Source of the DNA: Pyrrhosoma nymphula
Lineage: Eukaryota > Arthropoda > Insecta > Odonata > Coenagrionidae
Reading direction: 5' to 3'
DNA: 64,000 nt
NCBI GenBank assembly: GCA_963573305.1
Contig: OY754329.1
Span: forward strand, 14,661,200-14,725,199
Notes under the pieces: generated by a model
Databases searched by the model: none
What the model saw: only the letters and a program-made list of their open reading frames with translations
Told to the model about the DNA's origin: nothing
Shown here: positions 1-10,176 of the stretch, piece by piece
Numbering within the stretch: position 1 is the stretch's first letter
How the letters are laid out: each line of letters begins with the position of its first letter
Position numbers and translations under genes: made by a program

Positions 1-861
1 GCATAAGGAAGCTGAATTTAAGTCGTGTCCAGTAGCGGTCCCAAGGAATCCGTGGCCATCGCCGTCGCCTGTCTCCGCTCAAGTAAAACCAACTACATCA
101 TCAGCTGCTACGTGCAGAGCACGGGGCGATCATTGCCAGCGCCGCCGCAGTTGCACCAGTTATCCCCGATAACGATAAGTACCACTTATATCCCGCCCGC
201 CTAAAACGGCCATTCCTAGACCAAAGAAGAGCCCCCCATTCCCAATCCAAGAAGAATAGTCCTATTATAGTTCAAAGAAGAGATTCCCCAACCCAAGAAG
301 AAAGTGCCCCAAGTTTCGTACTGTCGACATATTTATTCCCGTGTTTTTCCCCCCTGGTCCCGTGTGAATGTGTTTAGTTTTCAATTGAGGGTGCGTGATT
401 GTAGAAATTGTTAAGTTCAAACCGTTAAAATATTGTAACTTTTCCCTAGTGATTCTCGAAATGGGAAAAAGGACCTTGAAGGGTAAAACTGTTTCATTTG
501 ATTGACATTTTGCGAATGTTCGCCATGTATTGTTGCAAATTACGCATCATAATTTGTTTTGTTTAAATTTAGTTTAGATTAGTATTTAGTGTTATTCTCT
601 GAATTAAATAGTTCGATATTGCAAAAGGATATTTCCATGTTTTACTGTCTCTGCCCACAAACCTGTCCTCGCGGAACCATCCGTTCGCCATTATGCATTA
701 AGTCACTTCGAAACCCCGCGATCGTTGATGAACCCCAACCCATTTGCTCAAAAGCTTAGTCGGCATCCCTCTTTCCTCCCCGCCTCCCCGTCCCTGAATT
801 CCTTTCCTCCCACCTTTCCTCCCATTTCCCCTTCCCCTTACTCGTGTGGACACGGGTTACA
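1..861 (+). repeat. 5' LTR (3' 861 bp only)
   Basis: Matches 3466-4326 base for base as far as I could compare. It ends GTTACA at 861, immediately before the primer-binding site. Its upstream part is cut off by the window edge. Confidence 0.93.
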
Positions 862-863
862 AA

Positions 864-880
864 TGGCGCCCAACGCGGGG
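864..880 (+). other. Primer-binding site, tRNA-Lys type
   Basis: TGGCGCCCAACGCGGGG lies 2 nt after the LTR end. It is complementary to the 3' end of insect tRNA-Lys(CUU) with one mismatch that would pair as G:U. This is the primer used by gypsy-type elements, so minus-strand DNA synthesis would start here. Confidence 0.85.
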
Positions 881-1115
881 CTTGTCATTCGACGATGGGT
901 TTAACGTGTGGCTGGAATTTGACATTGTGGGACATTTTGAACTAATTGCATTCACTCGCAATTCGTTGTATATTAATTTAACGTTGGCCGAGATTTTGAC
1001 CTCGTTAAGCGTGTTACCCTTTGCATTTAACGTACGGGCATTTAATCACTTTAAATATAGCGTATGTTCATTTTCTCTCGTGTATTTTCCTTTTTCTGTG
1101 TTAAATTTCGGCGGC

Positions 1116-2786
1116 ATGGCTTACTCGGGCAGTAGCTTCCAAAATTATAGGGAACCCCCGAAGGACGATGAGGCGGAGTCGGTTGAGGATAATCCGTTGA
1201 GCATAATCGAAGTGTCTAGTGGGGAGGAAGACATTGTCACGCAGAATATGCCGGGAGTCGAGCAGAGTGATGTTAGCCCAGTGGCAGTTGAAAGCCCCTG
1301 TACTATGCAAGACATGATGATGTTTATGAAACAAATGGGAGAGAATATAAATAAAATGGGAGAAAATAATAAAAAAATGGGAGAGAACATTAATAAAAAA
1401 ATAGAGGAGAATAATAAAAAAATGGAGGAGAATAATAAAAAAATGGAGGAGAATAATGCTAGAATGGAAGAGAGGATTTCGGGTCAGATTGCAAAATTCC
1501 GGGAGGAAATCCATGAGGTCCGAGTTGAACTTGCAGGGCACGTAGAGAAAAGAATAGGCGAACAGGTTGGGGAGGTTAGGATGGAAATAGGTGCCATTGA
1601 AAGTGATCTAAAGTGTCGGATTGAAAGATTGAACGCCCAAACCCAAGCTGACCAAGTAGAGATTGGGAACGTGAAAAGCCAAGTCGAAGTAGTGTTACAG
1701 AACGTGTCGAGAAACGCGAACGTATTGGAGGAAGTCAAAATCGAACAGAAGAGGAAGATGGATGAGATTATGTCCGAAATTGAGGGCAATCAGCACAAAA
1801 AAATAAATGGTGTAAATTCTTCCTTAAATGTCCCCAATCCACCCCCGAAACTGGTTTTCCGTGGTAAGCCATCCGAACACCCCGTGGCGTTCATGCGCGG
1901 TGTGGAAAATTATTATTCCCTCCACGCCATACCCCAACGGTTAAGACCCATGTTGTTCTATCAAATGTTGGAGGACGGTGCTAAGGGCTGGGCCGACGCC
2001 ATATTCCCTTTTCCTGAAAATATGATAGATTTTCAAAAATTGTTCTATGCGCGATACTGGAGTAACGAGCATAGGATTAGTTGCAAAATGCGGATAATGT
2101 CGGGGAAATACCAAAGGTTTCCGGGCAGTTCGATGCAGGAATGTGGTAGACCCGAGAAGGTTCTTACTGATCATGGAACGCAGTTTACCAGTGAAGTATG
2201 GTGTAGAACGTTACGTGACCGAGGGATTAAAGTAATCCATTCTTCTATTCGCCACCCACAGTCGAATCCAAGTGAGAGGATCATGCGGGAAATATCCCGG
2301 CTTTTTCGTGTGTATTGTGCGGACCGGCATACGAGTTGGCCCGAGGTGATTCCCCTCATCAATAAATGGCTTAACGAAATCCCCCATGAATCTATCGGAA
2401 TGTCACCTTACGAAGCCCATTTCGGCGTTAAGCCTGGACGGCCCTATGCCATGCTCCCGGAAGAAGAAGAAGGGGACGAGCCGGAGCCAGGTAGGGTTAC
2501 TCAATTGGTTCTTAGAAATTTGCGACGTTCCGGTAGGAAGCGGAAAAACGCTAAGAAGGCGAAAACTTACGAATTCAGGGAAGGAGATAGGGTTCTCTTG
2601 AAAGCTCCGAAGCAGTCCGACTCGAAGTTAAAACTATTTCATAAATTCTTCCCTATTTTTAAAGGCCCGTATGTTATTCGCAGGGTGGTCGCACGAAACG
2701 CGTGTGAGCTGGGAAGTGAGGAGGGAGATGTTATTGGCGTCCACAATTTCCACAACCTGATTCCTTATTTTTCCGAGACATTATAG
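1116..2786 (+). CDS. Gag-integrase fusion ORF of deleted Ty3/gypsy element
   Basis: The frame is open from 846, but that start lies inside the LTR and before the primer site, so I take the ATG at 1116 (MAYSGSSFQ), giving about 556 residues. Residues ~60-120 form a strongly charged coiled coil built from repeated KKMEENN-like units. Residues ~235-340 are a Gag capsid-like domain (FRGKPSEHPVAFMRGVE, GWADAIFPFPENMIDF). Near residue 342 the sequence jumps to integrase: LTDHGTQF carries the second catalytic Asp, followed by SNPSERIMREISR with the catalytic Glu, then the integrase C-terminal GPY motif (KGPYVIRRV). The nucleic-acid-binding part of Gag, protease, RT, RNase H, the integrase zinc finger and its first Asp are absent. 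The reading frame is kept across the junction at about nt 2138-2155. A chimeric Gag-like protein is possible but autonomous retrotransposition is not. Confidence 0.88.
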   Translation: MAYSGSSFQNYREPPKDDEAESVEDNPLSIIEVSSGEEDIVTQNMPGVEQSDVSPVAVESPCTMQDMMMFMKQMGENINKMGENNKKMGENINKKIEENNKKMEENNKKMEENNARMEERISGQIAKFREEIHEVRVELAGHVEKRIGEQVGEVRMEIGAIESDLKCRIERLNAQTQADQVEIGNVKSQVEVVLQNVSRNANVLEEVKIEQKRKMDEIMSEIEGNQHKKINGVNSSLNVPNPPPKLVFRGKPSEHPVAFMRGVENYYSLHAIPQRLRPMLFYQMLEDGAKGWADAIFPFPENMIDFQKLFYARYWSNEHRISCKMRIMSGKYQRFPGSSMQECGRPEKVLTDHGTQFTSEVWCRTLRDRGIKVIHSSIRHPQSNPSERIMREISRLFRVYCADRHTSWPEVIPLINKWLNEIPHESIGMSPYEAHFGVKPGRPYAMLPEEEEGDEPEPGRVTQLVLRNLRRSGRKRKNAKKAKTYEFREGDRVLLKAPKQSDSKLKLFHKFFPIFKGPYVIRRVVARNACELGSEEGDVIGVHNFHNLIPYFSETL

Positions 2787-2958
2787 TCTTTTGTTTTCCT
2801 TTTGAGTTTGACTAAGATTTCAGCGCGTGGGACGCGTTAAAAGTTTGATTTATTTTACCACCCTTTATTTTGTGAGGGTTGGAGTTGTTTTTCTTTTGTT
2901 TTTCTTTTTCTTTTACAAATAAATTCCCGTGTCTTTTCCCAGCGGCAATTTTTTGTCT

Positions 2959-2973
2959 GGGAGAGGGAGGCAG
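2959..2973 (+). other. Polypurine tract
   Basis: A purine-rich run (GGGAGAGGGAGG then CAG) lies directly upstream of the 3' LTR start TGTAAC at 2975, where plus-strand priming occurs in LTR elements. Confidence 0.75.
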
Positions 2974-2974
2974 T

Positions 2975-4323
2975 TGTAACCGTTCCCGATTGGACGGTTG
3001 CAATGGGTTTGTGGAAGAGGCGGTTTTGTGCTGTATATTGTGTTAATTTTAAGGTCATCGCTGTGTGAGTGAATGATTCATGTGTGTTCGAGTGTGTGAG
3101 TTCCCTGCACCACGTTCTCCCCCCCCCCCTTTCTTAAGTGTATCTCCGCCGTTCGGCGGACGACCTTCCCTTTTCCCCCCCCCCCCTCCATCCACCGCTC
3201 ATGCTTTGCAAGTGACTGTGCTTCGAAATATAATGCGGCCTGCGTCAAGTGAAGCCACCTCCCCTTATCCCCCTATCCCCCCCCCTTCTCACCCCGCGCG
3301 CTAGCGCATATAAATGGCAGAGGATGGTCGGGGCGGGACTTACTTACATGTGATGGTTCTTGTGGTGGCGGCTGACACCCAAAAATTAGGAGGGCTGAAA
3401 CATTGGTTGGAGAGCGAGAGAGACGCATTGTGCGGACGAGGAACGGAAAGGGAGAGACGACCGACGCATAAGGAAGCTGAATTTAAGTCGTGTCCAGTAG
3501 CGGTCCCAAGGAATCCGTGGCCATCGCCGTCGCCTGTCTCCGCTCAAGTAAAACCAACTACATCATCAGCTGCTACGTGCAGAGCACGGGGCGATCATTG
3601 CCAGCGCCGCCGCAGTTGCACCAGTTATCCCCGATAACGATAAGTACCACTTATATCCCGCCCGCCTAAAACGGCCATTCCTAGACCAAAGAAGAGCCCC
3701 CCATTCCCAATCCAAGAAGAATAGTCCTATTATAGTTCAAAGAAGAGATTCCCCAACCCAAGAAGAAAGTGCCCCAAGTTTCGTACTGTCGACATATTTA
3801 TTCCCGTGTTTTTCCCCCCTGGTCCCGTGTGAATGTGTTTAGTTTTCAATTGAGGGTGCGTGATTGTAGAAATTGTTAAGTTCAAACCGTTAAAATATTG
3901 TAACTTTTCCCTAGTGATTCTCGAAATGGGAAAAAGGACCTTGAAGGGTAAAACTGTTTCATTTGATTGACATTTTGCGAATGTTCGCCATGTATTGTTG
4001 CAAATTACGCATCATAATTTGTTTTGTTTAAATTTAGTTTAGATTAGTATTTAGTGTTATTCTCTGAATTAAATAGTTCGATATTGCAAAAGGATATTTC
4101 CATGTTTTACTGTCTCTGCCCACAAACCTGTCCTCGCGGAACCATCCGTTCGCCATTATGCATTAAGTCACTTCGAAACCCCGCGATCGTTGATGAACCC
4201 CAACCCATTTGCTCAAAAGCTTAGTCGGCATCCCTCTTTCCTCCCCGCCTCCCCGTCCCTGAATTCCTTTCCTCCCACCTTTCCTCCCATTTCCCCTTCC
4301 CCTTACTCGTGTGGACACGGGTT

Positions 4324-4326
<3 letters not shown>
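2975..4326 (+). repeat. 3' LTR, 1352 bp
   Basis: Begins TGTAACC and ends GGTTACA, the expected short inverted terminal repeats. It follows the polypurine tract and ends at a (TA)n tract. Homopolymeric C runs near 3120 and 3175 are a feature of its U3. Small open frames inside it look non-coding. Confidence 0.9.
3309..3315 (+). promoter_or_regulatory. TATA box of the LTR promoter
   Basis: TATAAAT lies in the first third of the 3' LTR, as expected for the U3 core promoter. In this 3' copy it would read into flanking DNA. The matching box of the 5' LTR lies outside the window. The assignment rests on motif and position only. Confidence 0.5.

Positions 4327-4362
<36 letters not shown>
4327..4362. 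repeat. (TA)n microsatellite
   Basis: Pure alternating AT directly after the 3' LTR and overlapping by 2 bp the left edge of the palindrome at 4361. It is probably the insertion target of the LTR element. Confidence 0.95.
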
Positions 4363-4365
<3 letters not shown>

Positions 4366-4428
4366 TAAATAAAACAGTGATACACTAAACAAACACAGAA
4401 ACACGCAAAAAGGACACTCACAAAAGAA

Positions 4429-4472
4429 AACTTGTACGTTTCGGCGTCAGGACGCCATCGTCAGCGGTAGAG
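4429..4472 (-). ncRNA. Hammerhead-ribozyme-like motif (palindrome left arm)
   Basis: On the minus strand CTGACGA (4464-4458) is followed by a stem-II hairpin GGCGT/ACGCC with loop CCTG, then GAAA (4442-4439) and a 2-bp stem III ACGT. This matches the CUGANGA...GAAA core. Stem I closes by only about one base pair, so activity in cis as a monomer is doubtful. Confidence 0.5.
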
Positions 4473-4484
4473 GAATGATCATTC

Positions 4485-4528
4485 CTCTACCGCTGACGAT
4501 GGCGTCCTGACGCCGAAACGTACAAGTT
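4485..4528 (+). ncRNA. Hammerhead-ribozyme-like motif (palindrome right arm)
   Basis: Exact mirror of the left-arm motif: CTGACGA 4493-4499, stem II 4501-4514, GAAA 4515-4518. The predicted cleavage position is after A4522. Stem I is weak (G4492-C4523 only). Confidence 0.5.
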
Positions 4529-4628
4529 TTCTTTTGTGAGTGTCCTTTTTGCGTGTTTCTGTGTTTGTTTAGTGTATCACTGTTTTATTTATGCATGTGC
4601 ATCGTCGCCGAGAGCGATTTTCTACCGA

Positions 4629-4631
<3 letters not shown>

Positions 4632-4702
<71 letters not shown>
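4632..4702. repeat. (TA)n microsatellite
   Basis: About 71 bp of alternating TA between the palindrome module and the inverted-repeat module that begins at 4704. Open frames across it (YIYIYI) are artefacts. Confidence 0.95.
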
Positions 4703-4705
<3 letters not shown>

Positions 4706-4898
4706 AATATTTCGTTCAAACAGGTGGTGAAATAAAGAGGATAGGAAACATAAAATTGGACAACACAATGGTGATGTGAAGATGGAATGATGGCCGATTC
4801 CAAGTGAAAAAAATTCGTCAAAAAACCGGGAATTGAACCACGGACCTTCCGATTTTGATTCATATAAACCCCCCGCCGATTCCAGAGTTTCTTTAGTA

Positions 4899-4970
4899 GT
4901 CTAGATAGCTTAGTGGTCTGAGCATCCGGCGCGAAATCGGAAGGTCCGTGGTTCAATACCCGGTCTAGAC
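4899..4970 (+). tRNA. tRNA-like sequence (probable SINE head or pseudo-tRNA)
   Basis: 72 nt folds as a cloverleaf: acceptor GTCTAGA/TCTAGAC, D arm GCTTAGTGGTCTGAGC, anticodon stem TCCGG/TCGGA and a T-loop-like TTCAATA. The anticodon loop reads CGCGAAA, so the universal U33 is replaced by G, and the T stem is imperfect. No normal identity can be given, so it is a tRNA-derived repeat unit rather than a functional tRNA. Confidence 0.45.
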
Positions 4971-5366
4971 AATTTTTTTTCACTTGGAATCGGCCATCAT
5001 TCCATCTTCACATCACCATTGTGTTGTCAAATTTTATGTTTCCTATCCTATTTATTTCACCACCTGTTTGAACGAAATATTTATTATTTACGCCTGTGAG
5101 CGGTTTGAGTGAATGAATGAATGGTTGTATGGCCGGAATGGCTCATTTCTACTTCTTGGGCTCTGCGTGCCCCGAAACGCCTGTTCTGTATCTTTACCAC
5201 TGTCTGTGTGCCTGATTCAAACTTTGCTTTCCTCTTCTGTGTACGTAATTTCTTCTCTGCCGGTGAGTGAAAATGTCCAGCGCCATCTCTCGGCGATATT
5301 TACGGACTAATCTTGGGGGTGTTTGATTCATATAAACCCCCCGCCGATTCCAGTGCTTCTTTAGTA

Positions 5367-5438
5367 GTCTAGATAGCTTAGTGGTCTGAGCATCCGGCGC
5401 GAAATCGGAAGGTCCGTGGTTCAATTCCCGGTCTAGAC
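5367..5438 (+). tRNA. tRNA-like sequence, second copy
   Basis: Nearly identical to the copy at 4899 (TTCAATT for TTCAATA), with the same CGCGAAA loop lacking U33. It lies in the directly repeated segment, so it was copied with the surrounding repeat. Confidence 0.45.
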
Positions 5439-5591
5439 GAATTTTTTTCACTTGGAATCGGCCATCATTCCATCTTCACATCACCATTGTGTTGTCCAAT
5501 TTTATATGTTTCCTATCCTCTTTATTTCACCACCTGTTTGAACGAAATATTTATTATTTACGCCTGTGAGCGGTTTGAGTGAATGAATGAA

Positions 5592-5594
<3 letters not shown>

Positions 5595-5670
<76 letters not shown>
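5595..5670. repeat. (TA)n microsatellite
   Basis: About 76 bp of alternating AT separating the tRNA-like repeat module from the next inverted pair. Confidence 0.95.
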
Positions 5671-5672
<2 letters not shown>

Positions 5673-5684
5673 TTCTGTATCCGT

Positions 5685-5722
5685 CTTCCTTTGAGAAAGG
5701 TTCTAGCAACCGAAATATCAAC
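5685..5722 (+). ncRNA. Hammerhead-like motif, U3/A8 variant
   Basis: TTGAGAA, stem II GGTT/AACC, then GAAA (5712-5715) and TATC. Relative to CUGANGA, position 3 is U and position 8 is A, which could still pair with each other. Confidence 0.4.
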
Positions 5723-5823
5723 TAATATTGTGAGTGTTCTTTTTTTATGTGTTTATATTTAATTCCGCCCCACCTGTGGCATAGTCTATTTACATTATCG
5801 CGTGTGTGATTTTCCACGAACTC

Positions 5824-5824
<1 letters not shown>

Positions 5825-5894
<70 letters not shown>
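5825..5894. repeat. (TA)n microsatellite at centre of inverted repeat
   Basis: 70 bp of alternating TA flanked by inverted copies of a segment containing TCGCGTGTGTGATTTTCCAC and related sequence. Confidence 0.95.
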
Positions 5895-5895
<1 letters not shown>

Positions 5896-6157
5896 CAAGT
5901 TCGTGGAAAAATCACACACGCGATAATTTAGCTAAACTTTGCCACAAGGAGGGCGGCTTTAAACATAGACACAAAAGAAGGAACACTCACACAATAATTT
6001 CTGATATTTATATATTTTTTTATTTATTTTGTTCACCATTGGCAAATACATGCATAAGCTACATCATAGACAATACATAGTGCATATGCACGAAAAGTAA
6101 TTCCGAAGAAAAAATAAATAAACACATAATTATAACACAATATGGGTATCAGATTAG

Positions 6158-6196
6158 AACAGATTTCGATTGCTATACGCAACCTTTCTCACAGAA
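6158..6196 (-). ncRNA. Degenerate hammerhead-like motif
   Basis: On the minus strand GTGAGAA, a stem-II-like GGTTGC...GCAATC, then GAAA (6167-6164). Homologous to the motif at 5685 but with positions 3 (G) and 8 (A) mismatched, so probably inactive. Confidence 0.35.
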
Positions 6197-6210
6197 GGAA
6201 GGATACAGAC

Positions 6211-9200
6211 TGATGGAAAGGCAGAGTATAAGAGGTAGAGTGAGATATATATCAGTAAATAAAATTAACTAATGCAGAATGGCACCGATGAGAATAATCA
6301 ATATGAGATATCAGAGCTTGGATATGCGACACCGAGGAAAGGATGGCAGGCAAGAGAAAGGGTAAAGTGACACATGTCTGCAGAGGAAAGCAATAGAGGC
6401 AACATTCATTTGTTTTCTCTTCTGGCTTACTTTATAGCAATATATCGAAAAATTCTACGCCAGGACCGTTGCACCAAACTCAAACTCAAAAAACGAAAAA
6501 AAAAGTCTAATGCGTACAACTCGTTTTATCCATCTTTTGCCTTCCCATGGCCTTATTTCTCGGCTGAATTTCGTAAAACAGTGCCAGATAAACTATGCGC
6601 TCCCGGCACTCCAGTGATTATTGGAAAAAAGCGAACGGACCGTTTCCAGTCTTGAAAATATTTCTCTTCCTTGAAGTCTTTTCCAAGAGTTTTTTTTCAC
6701 CGATCGATTAATTGAGGGATTTACGCTCCTCTGAGCCTCTCTCCAAGTCCTTTAATACAACCTTCTTGTCCCGATCATGTAACAGCCTGAAGGTAAATGT
6801 ATTATTAGGCTGCATTACGTTCTCATTTTTACTTCGAGTACGTAATGGTACCCTCAGAATTGATGCTTAAATATATGTGGTTTTAAATTAATGAATTAAA
6901 GTTTGTCTAAAGTCGTTACGTTACAGACAACACTAGAGCTTAAATCTAAAATTGAATCAGGTGAAGAAAGTGGAATGAAATTTTTAGAATAGAAACTGGA
7001 TATTTCCTGCTTAAACTGCATATTTATTACCATTAACCTATTCCCACATCGTGTTTTACTTTTACTTCTATTAAAAAGTATTGTTATTTAAAAATAGCAA
7101 TAATATCAACCCAAATTTCACTCACTTTATCCAACCTTTCTTTCCGTACCCGCCCACTATATTCGATCGAAGCACGTCCATCTCCCTCCCATTTTTCCTC
7201 CCTTTCCCCATCAACATTTCCCTGAGAATTCGTACGAAGCGTCCAGCTCCCACATTCTCAACTCACATCATCCCATCCAAGCCGCCCTTCTCCTCCACTC
7301 AGCGGAGAAAAACCCTTCGCTGCAAAAAACAAGGTATACCCTGAATCCACTCTTTATATCTCAATTTAATACACTATTTCTCGTTATTATGTTTTTCACC
7401 TACTCAGCAGATGTAATTTACTGCAATAAAATATACAGGCGTGTTTGAGTATGTACTTGTCTACGTTATGCAAATTTTTTTTGTAATAATCATTTGGGGT
7501 CATTATTCTTACACGTTTGCCAAGTATGAGACTTGATGTAAGCATACCAAGTAGTGATTCTCTTAATTTCTTTTTTTTGTTTAACTTTTCCTGTACATAA
7601 AAGATGAAATTTAATCTCATTTTATTATAGTCATGTTCATTCTAAAGTATTATTTCCAGTGTATGTATACAGAATGTCAAAAAGTCCTGTTGATCTACGA
7701 CAACAATGTTTATAATTATTATCATTACATCCCTTCTTCCCTTTTTTACTAGTCCACCTCTCTCACCCCTTTTTCCTCACCCTCGAAATTCCATCACAAC
7801 TTATCTTACGCCCGCTTACATTTGCAACGCATAAATTTCTTAGAGACGAAACTTCCACCGCTCACTAATTTGATCCTCTATCCATCCATTCTCTTTTGGT
7901 TCTCTTTTCCTCTCTCTCTCTCTTTAAGCGCCTAACAACATTTTTTCACGCCTCAAAAATGGCGCCTCAAGGCTTGCAAATTTAATTTCACGCACATTTG
8001 AACTCTTAATGCGAGAGCGTTAATGCTTAATGCTACTTTCCTTTCTCTGCTCCCTTTCAGAGGGATTTATGGGAGTTGAAAGGGACTCTATTATATTACT
8101 TACGTTCAACTTCTTGATTCAGTAATGTCTCTTCGGTGCCTCTTTTACTCATTGCTTTGTTCTTCCACTGGGGTCACGAATTAAGGAATTCGGAAAGTTA
8201 TGGAAGAAATAAAGTGAAATAAGCATTTTAAAAATCCACTCTTCTATAAAGAAACTCAATTCACACTCGATAAAGAATAGCAACATGAAAATAGCATCGG
8301 GAAACGGTGACTTTTGCCCCACACCACTCGCCATTTCCCACTATTTTGTGGACCGTTACCAATACTGAGATAACGGTTTGAATATTCATCCTATCCCTAT
8401 TTCTACTTCAACCACATAAGTTCCACCTGATTTCAGTAGAATGGCTGAGCAGCACAATCATTTTGATTTTTGTAGTACCCCCTTTTCTCTTCCAAGGGAA
8501 CTTTGTGGTTATTTTAAACTAGAATGCTGTTTTGTTAGCAAAAACAGATCTAATAATTCCCTAGAACAAGGCCCCTCTTGTGGCAATAGATAGAAAATTT
8601 GGAAGAAATTTTAATAATAATTTATGGTAGTTAATTGTGCATAACCTAATCGGCACGATAAAACATGTTAATCGTGCAATGAGTGATGAAAAACAGAATA
8701 AACCTCGAAAGAATTCGATATATCTATTAAACTAATAACTTTTTTCATGTCCAATCACCTTATTGAGGTCATACGGGTAAGTAAAATAAGTATAAAAATA
8801 TAAACTTATAGGTTACAGGTGAGATCTATGGATCGTATGCCGATGTTTAAAATGGATAACGAAGAAAAATTCTAAAAGATGAAATGGCAATGAATATTGA
8901 AATATAGAATGGAAAGACACTGAGGATGGGCTATCACAATATATCGTCTCACTACCCACAGCAAGAATATAATCCTTGATGGCCACATTTTGGCTGTTCT
9001 CAAGTGTTGACATAAAAAATATCTTCTTAAGTTCTTTGAGAGTGTGTTCAGAAATGACGTCAATAAGTCCAGCGAAAGTACTCTGACTATAAGTTGACTA
9101 AATTGATATGATCCTACAACGAGATGGTATACTAAAACAGCAGCATAAAACTAATGGTAATGAGGTGATACCTGCACCAATTTCTCAAGAAGTTTGACCC

Positions 9201-9270
9201 ATGAATTTCTCAGTACCGAGAAGCCATAAATTGTAAATCATTCACGGAGGGTAAAATATTACGACACCAT
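6211..9270. other. AT-rich intergenic DNA, nothing recognised
   Basis: No open frame here resembles a known domain. Frames at 6374-6655, 7081-7344 and 8149-8334 are short, of low complexity and unsupported. CT-rich stretches near 7740-7930 are unremarkable. Confidence 0.6.
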
Positions 9271-9279
9271 AAAATAGCC

Positions 9280-9490
9280 TATGCCACTCCAATATTGAAA
9301 TACGTCGGAAGAAAAATCTAGTAAATTACAGGCCCGTATCATTCTCACCCCATCTTGCAAGATTATTGTATGCTGTAACTTCCGGTTATATCAGGAGCTT
9401 TGTAAGCTGTTGCAATTTGTAGACTTCCTCCATAAACACGGCTTCCGGAACCATTTATCAAGTAAAACCTAGCTTTCGTTAATCAGCCCC
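9280..9490 (+). pseudogene. Decayed non-LTR reverse transcriptase fragment
   Basis: In conceptual translation VNYRPVSFSPHLARLL is followed, after a frame change, by FVDFLHKHGFRNHLSSKT. These correspond to the conserved NYRPVSLTS and HGFR-S-TQL blocks of CR1/Jockey-type reverse transcriptases. Stops and a frameshift interrupt it and the rest of the element is not recognisable. Confidence 0.6.
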
Positions 9491-10176
9491 ATCGGAGCGA
9501 CCCACCTGGCCCTCGCCTCTTCAACTCTTTCGTCACGGGCCGAGTCAATTAAAACCAAGAAAATCTAAGATAAGTGGGACTCTAATATCTGCGACCAATT
9601 CGGCAAAATAGGAGAAATTCAATGCCAAAATTATAGGTTAACGAATTTTTCCTTTGAGCAAACCAGATTTACGAATTTTTCATTTGAGCAAACCAAGTAT
9701 GATCACTACAACAGTAGAGAAATAGAAAGAAACTAAACTTTTTCCGCTCCCTGAACCCTTTCTTTTCGTACATGGACCCCAAAAATCCCCTGCCACACGC
9801 TTTTGATGCAGCCAGGTTGTATGTGGATGTAAACGTTCGAACGAAGGGAGACTAAGTGGATGATAGGGTGTTCTTTGTCGTGAATTCGTGTGAGTAGATA
9901 ACCACAATGAAACCCACCGATGTTGCTCCCTAATTAACTAGCGAAGTTAAGGTAAGGGATGGCGGGAAAGACCAGTTGCGATGATGACAGGGGTAGGAAT
10001 TTGGAATTGATGGAAATGGGGCCAGGAAGTGCGCAGCTGGTGGTGATAAACTCAACTAAGCGCTTAGGAGATATGACGAAAGCGAGCAGTCTGGTTGTTT
10101 GGATGGAAAAGATTTGTAGTGCGCAGGAAACAATTGAAAGCAGAATAAAAAAAACATTTTTAAGCATATACAGGTA

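Larger units (their letters stand above)
1..4326 (+). mobile_element. Ty3/gypsy LTR retrotransposon, internally deleted, 5' end outside window
   Basis: Two long terminal repeats flank a 2.1-kb interior. Position 1 matches 3466 at a constant offset of 3465 up to 861/4326, and I saw no substitution or indel, so the insertion is young. The 3' LTR runs 2975-4326, begins TGTAAC and ends GTTACA, giving a full LTR of 1352 bp. About 490 bp of the 5' LTR therefore lie upstream of the window. A tRNA-Lys-type primer site follows the 5' LTR and a polypurine tract precedes the 3' LTR. The interior encodes Gag fused to the integrase C-terminal half. Protease, reverse transcriptase, RNase H and the front of integrase are missing, so this copy is non-autonomous. 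It sits against a (TA)n tract. The target duplication cannot be read because the 5' flank is absent. Confidence 0.93.
4361..4596. repeat. 236-bp perfect palindrome
   Basis: The two 118-bp arms, 4361-4478 and 4479-4596, are exact reverse complements with no spacer, centred on TGATCA. The first non-matching pair is 4360/4597. Each arm contains a hammerhead-like core reading outward, followed by an A/T-rich tail. Two PLE-type termini joined without a body would give this structure, as with the inverted termini seen at 38.4 and 50.2 kb. Confidence 0.9.
4704..5594. repeat. Inverted plus direct repeat module with tRNA-like cores
   Basis: Three related segments are present. 4704-4855 is the reverse complement of about 4938-5090, an inverted repeat around a tRNA-like core. 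4857-5123 recurs in direct orientation at 5325-5594, offset 468-470 bp, with a few substitutions. Shared landmarks are CCGATTCCA, CATCACCATTGTGTTG and TTTGAACGAAATATTTATTA. The intervening 5124-5324 is unique. The whole lies between two (TA)n tracts. It is a complex repeat family of unknown class, and the tRNA-like part suggests a SINE-type origin. Confidence 0.8.
5671..6200. mobile_element. Inverted pair of hammerhead-bearing repeat ends around (TA)n
   Basis: 5690-5824 and the complement of 5895-6190 are homologous: GTGAGTGTTC, CACCTGTGGCA / CTCCTTGTGGCA and ATCGCGTGTGTGATTTT appear in both. They are separated by the (TA)n tract 5825-5894. The right arm carries about 150 bp not in the left arm. 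Each arm has a degenerate hammerhead-like core. Here the cores point inward, opposite to the PLEs elsewhere in the window. Probably a non-autonomous PLE-like or retrozyme-like repeat. Confidence 0.55.

Noticed and set aside
846..1115. N-terminal 90-codon extension of the Gag-integrase frame
   Set aside because: It would begin inside the 5' LTR and run through the primer-binding site; the ATG at 1116 is the plausible start.
3080..3637. Two open frames within the 3' LTR
   Set aside because: Proline/serine-rich low-complexity frames across U3; the repeated part would also lie in the 5' LTR.
4585..4983. 132-codon frame with a YIYIYI stretch and similar frames at 5722-5919 and 5802-6080
   Set aside because: Open only because (TA)n has no stops in these frames; not coding.
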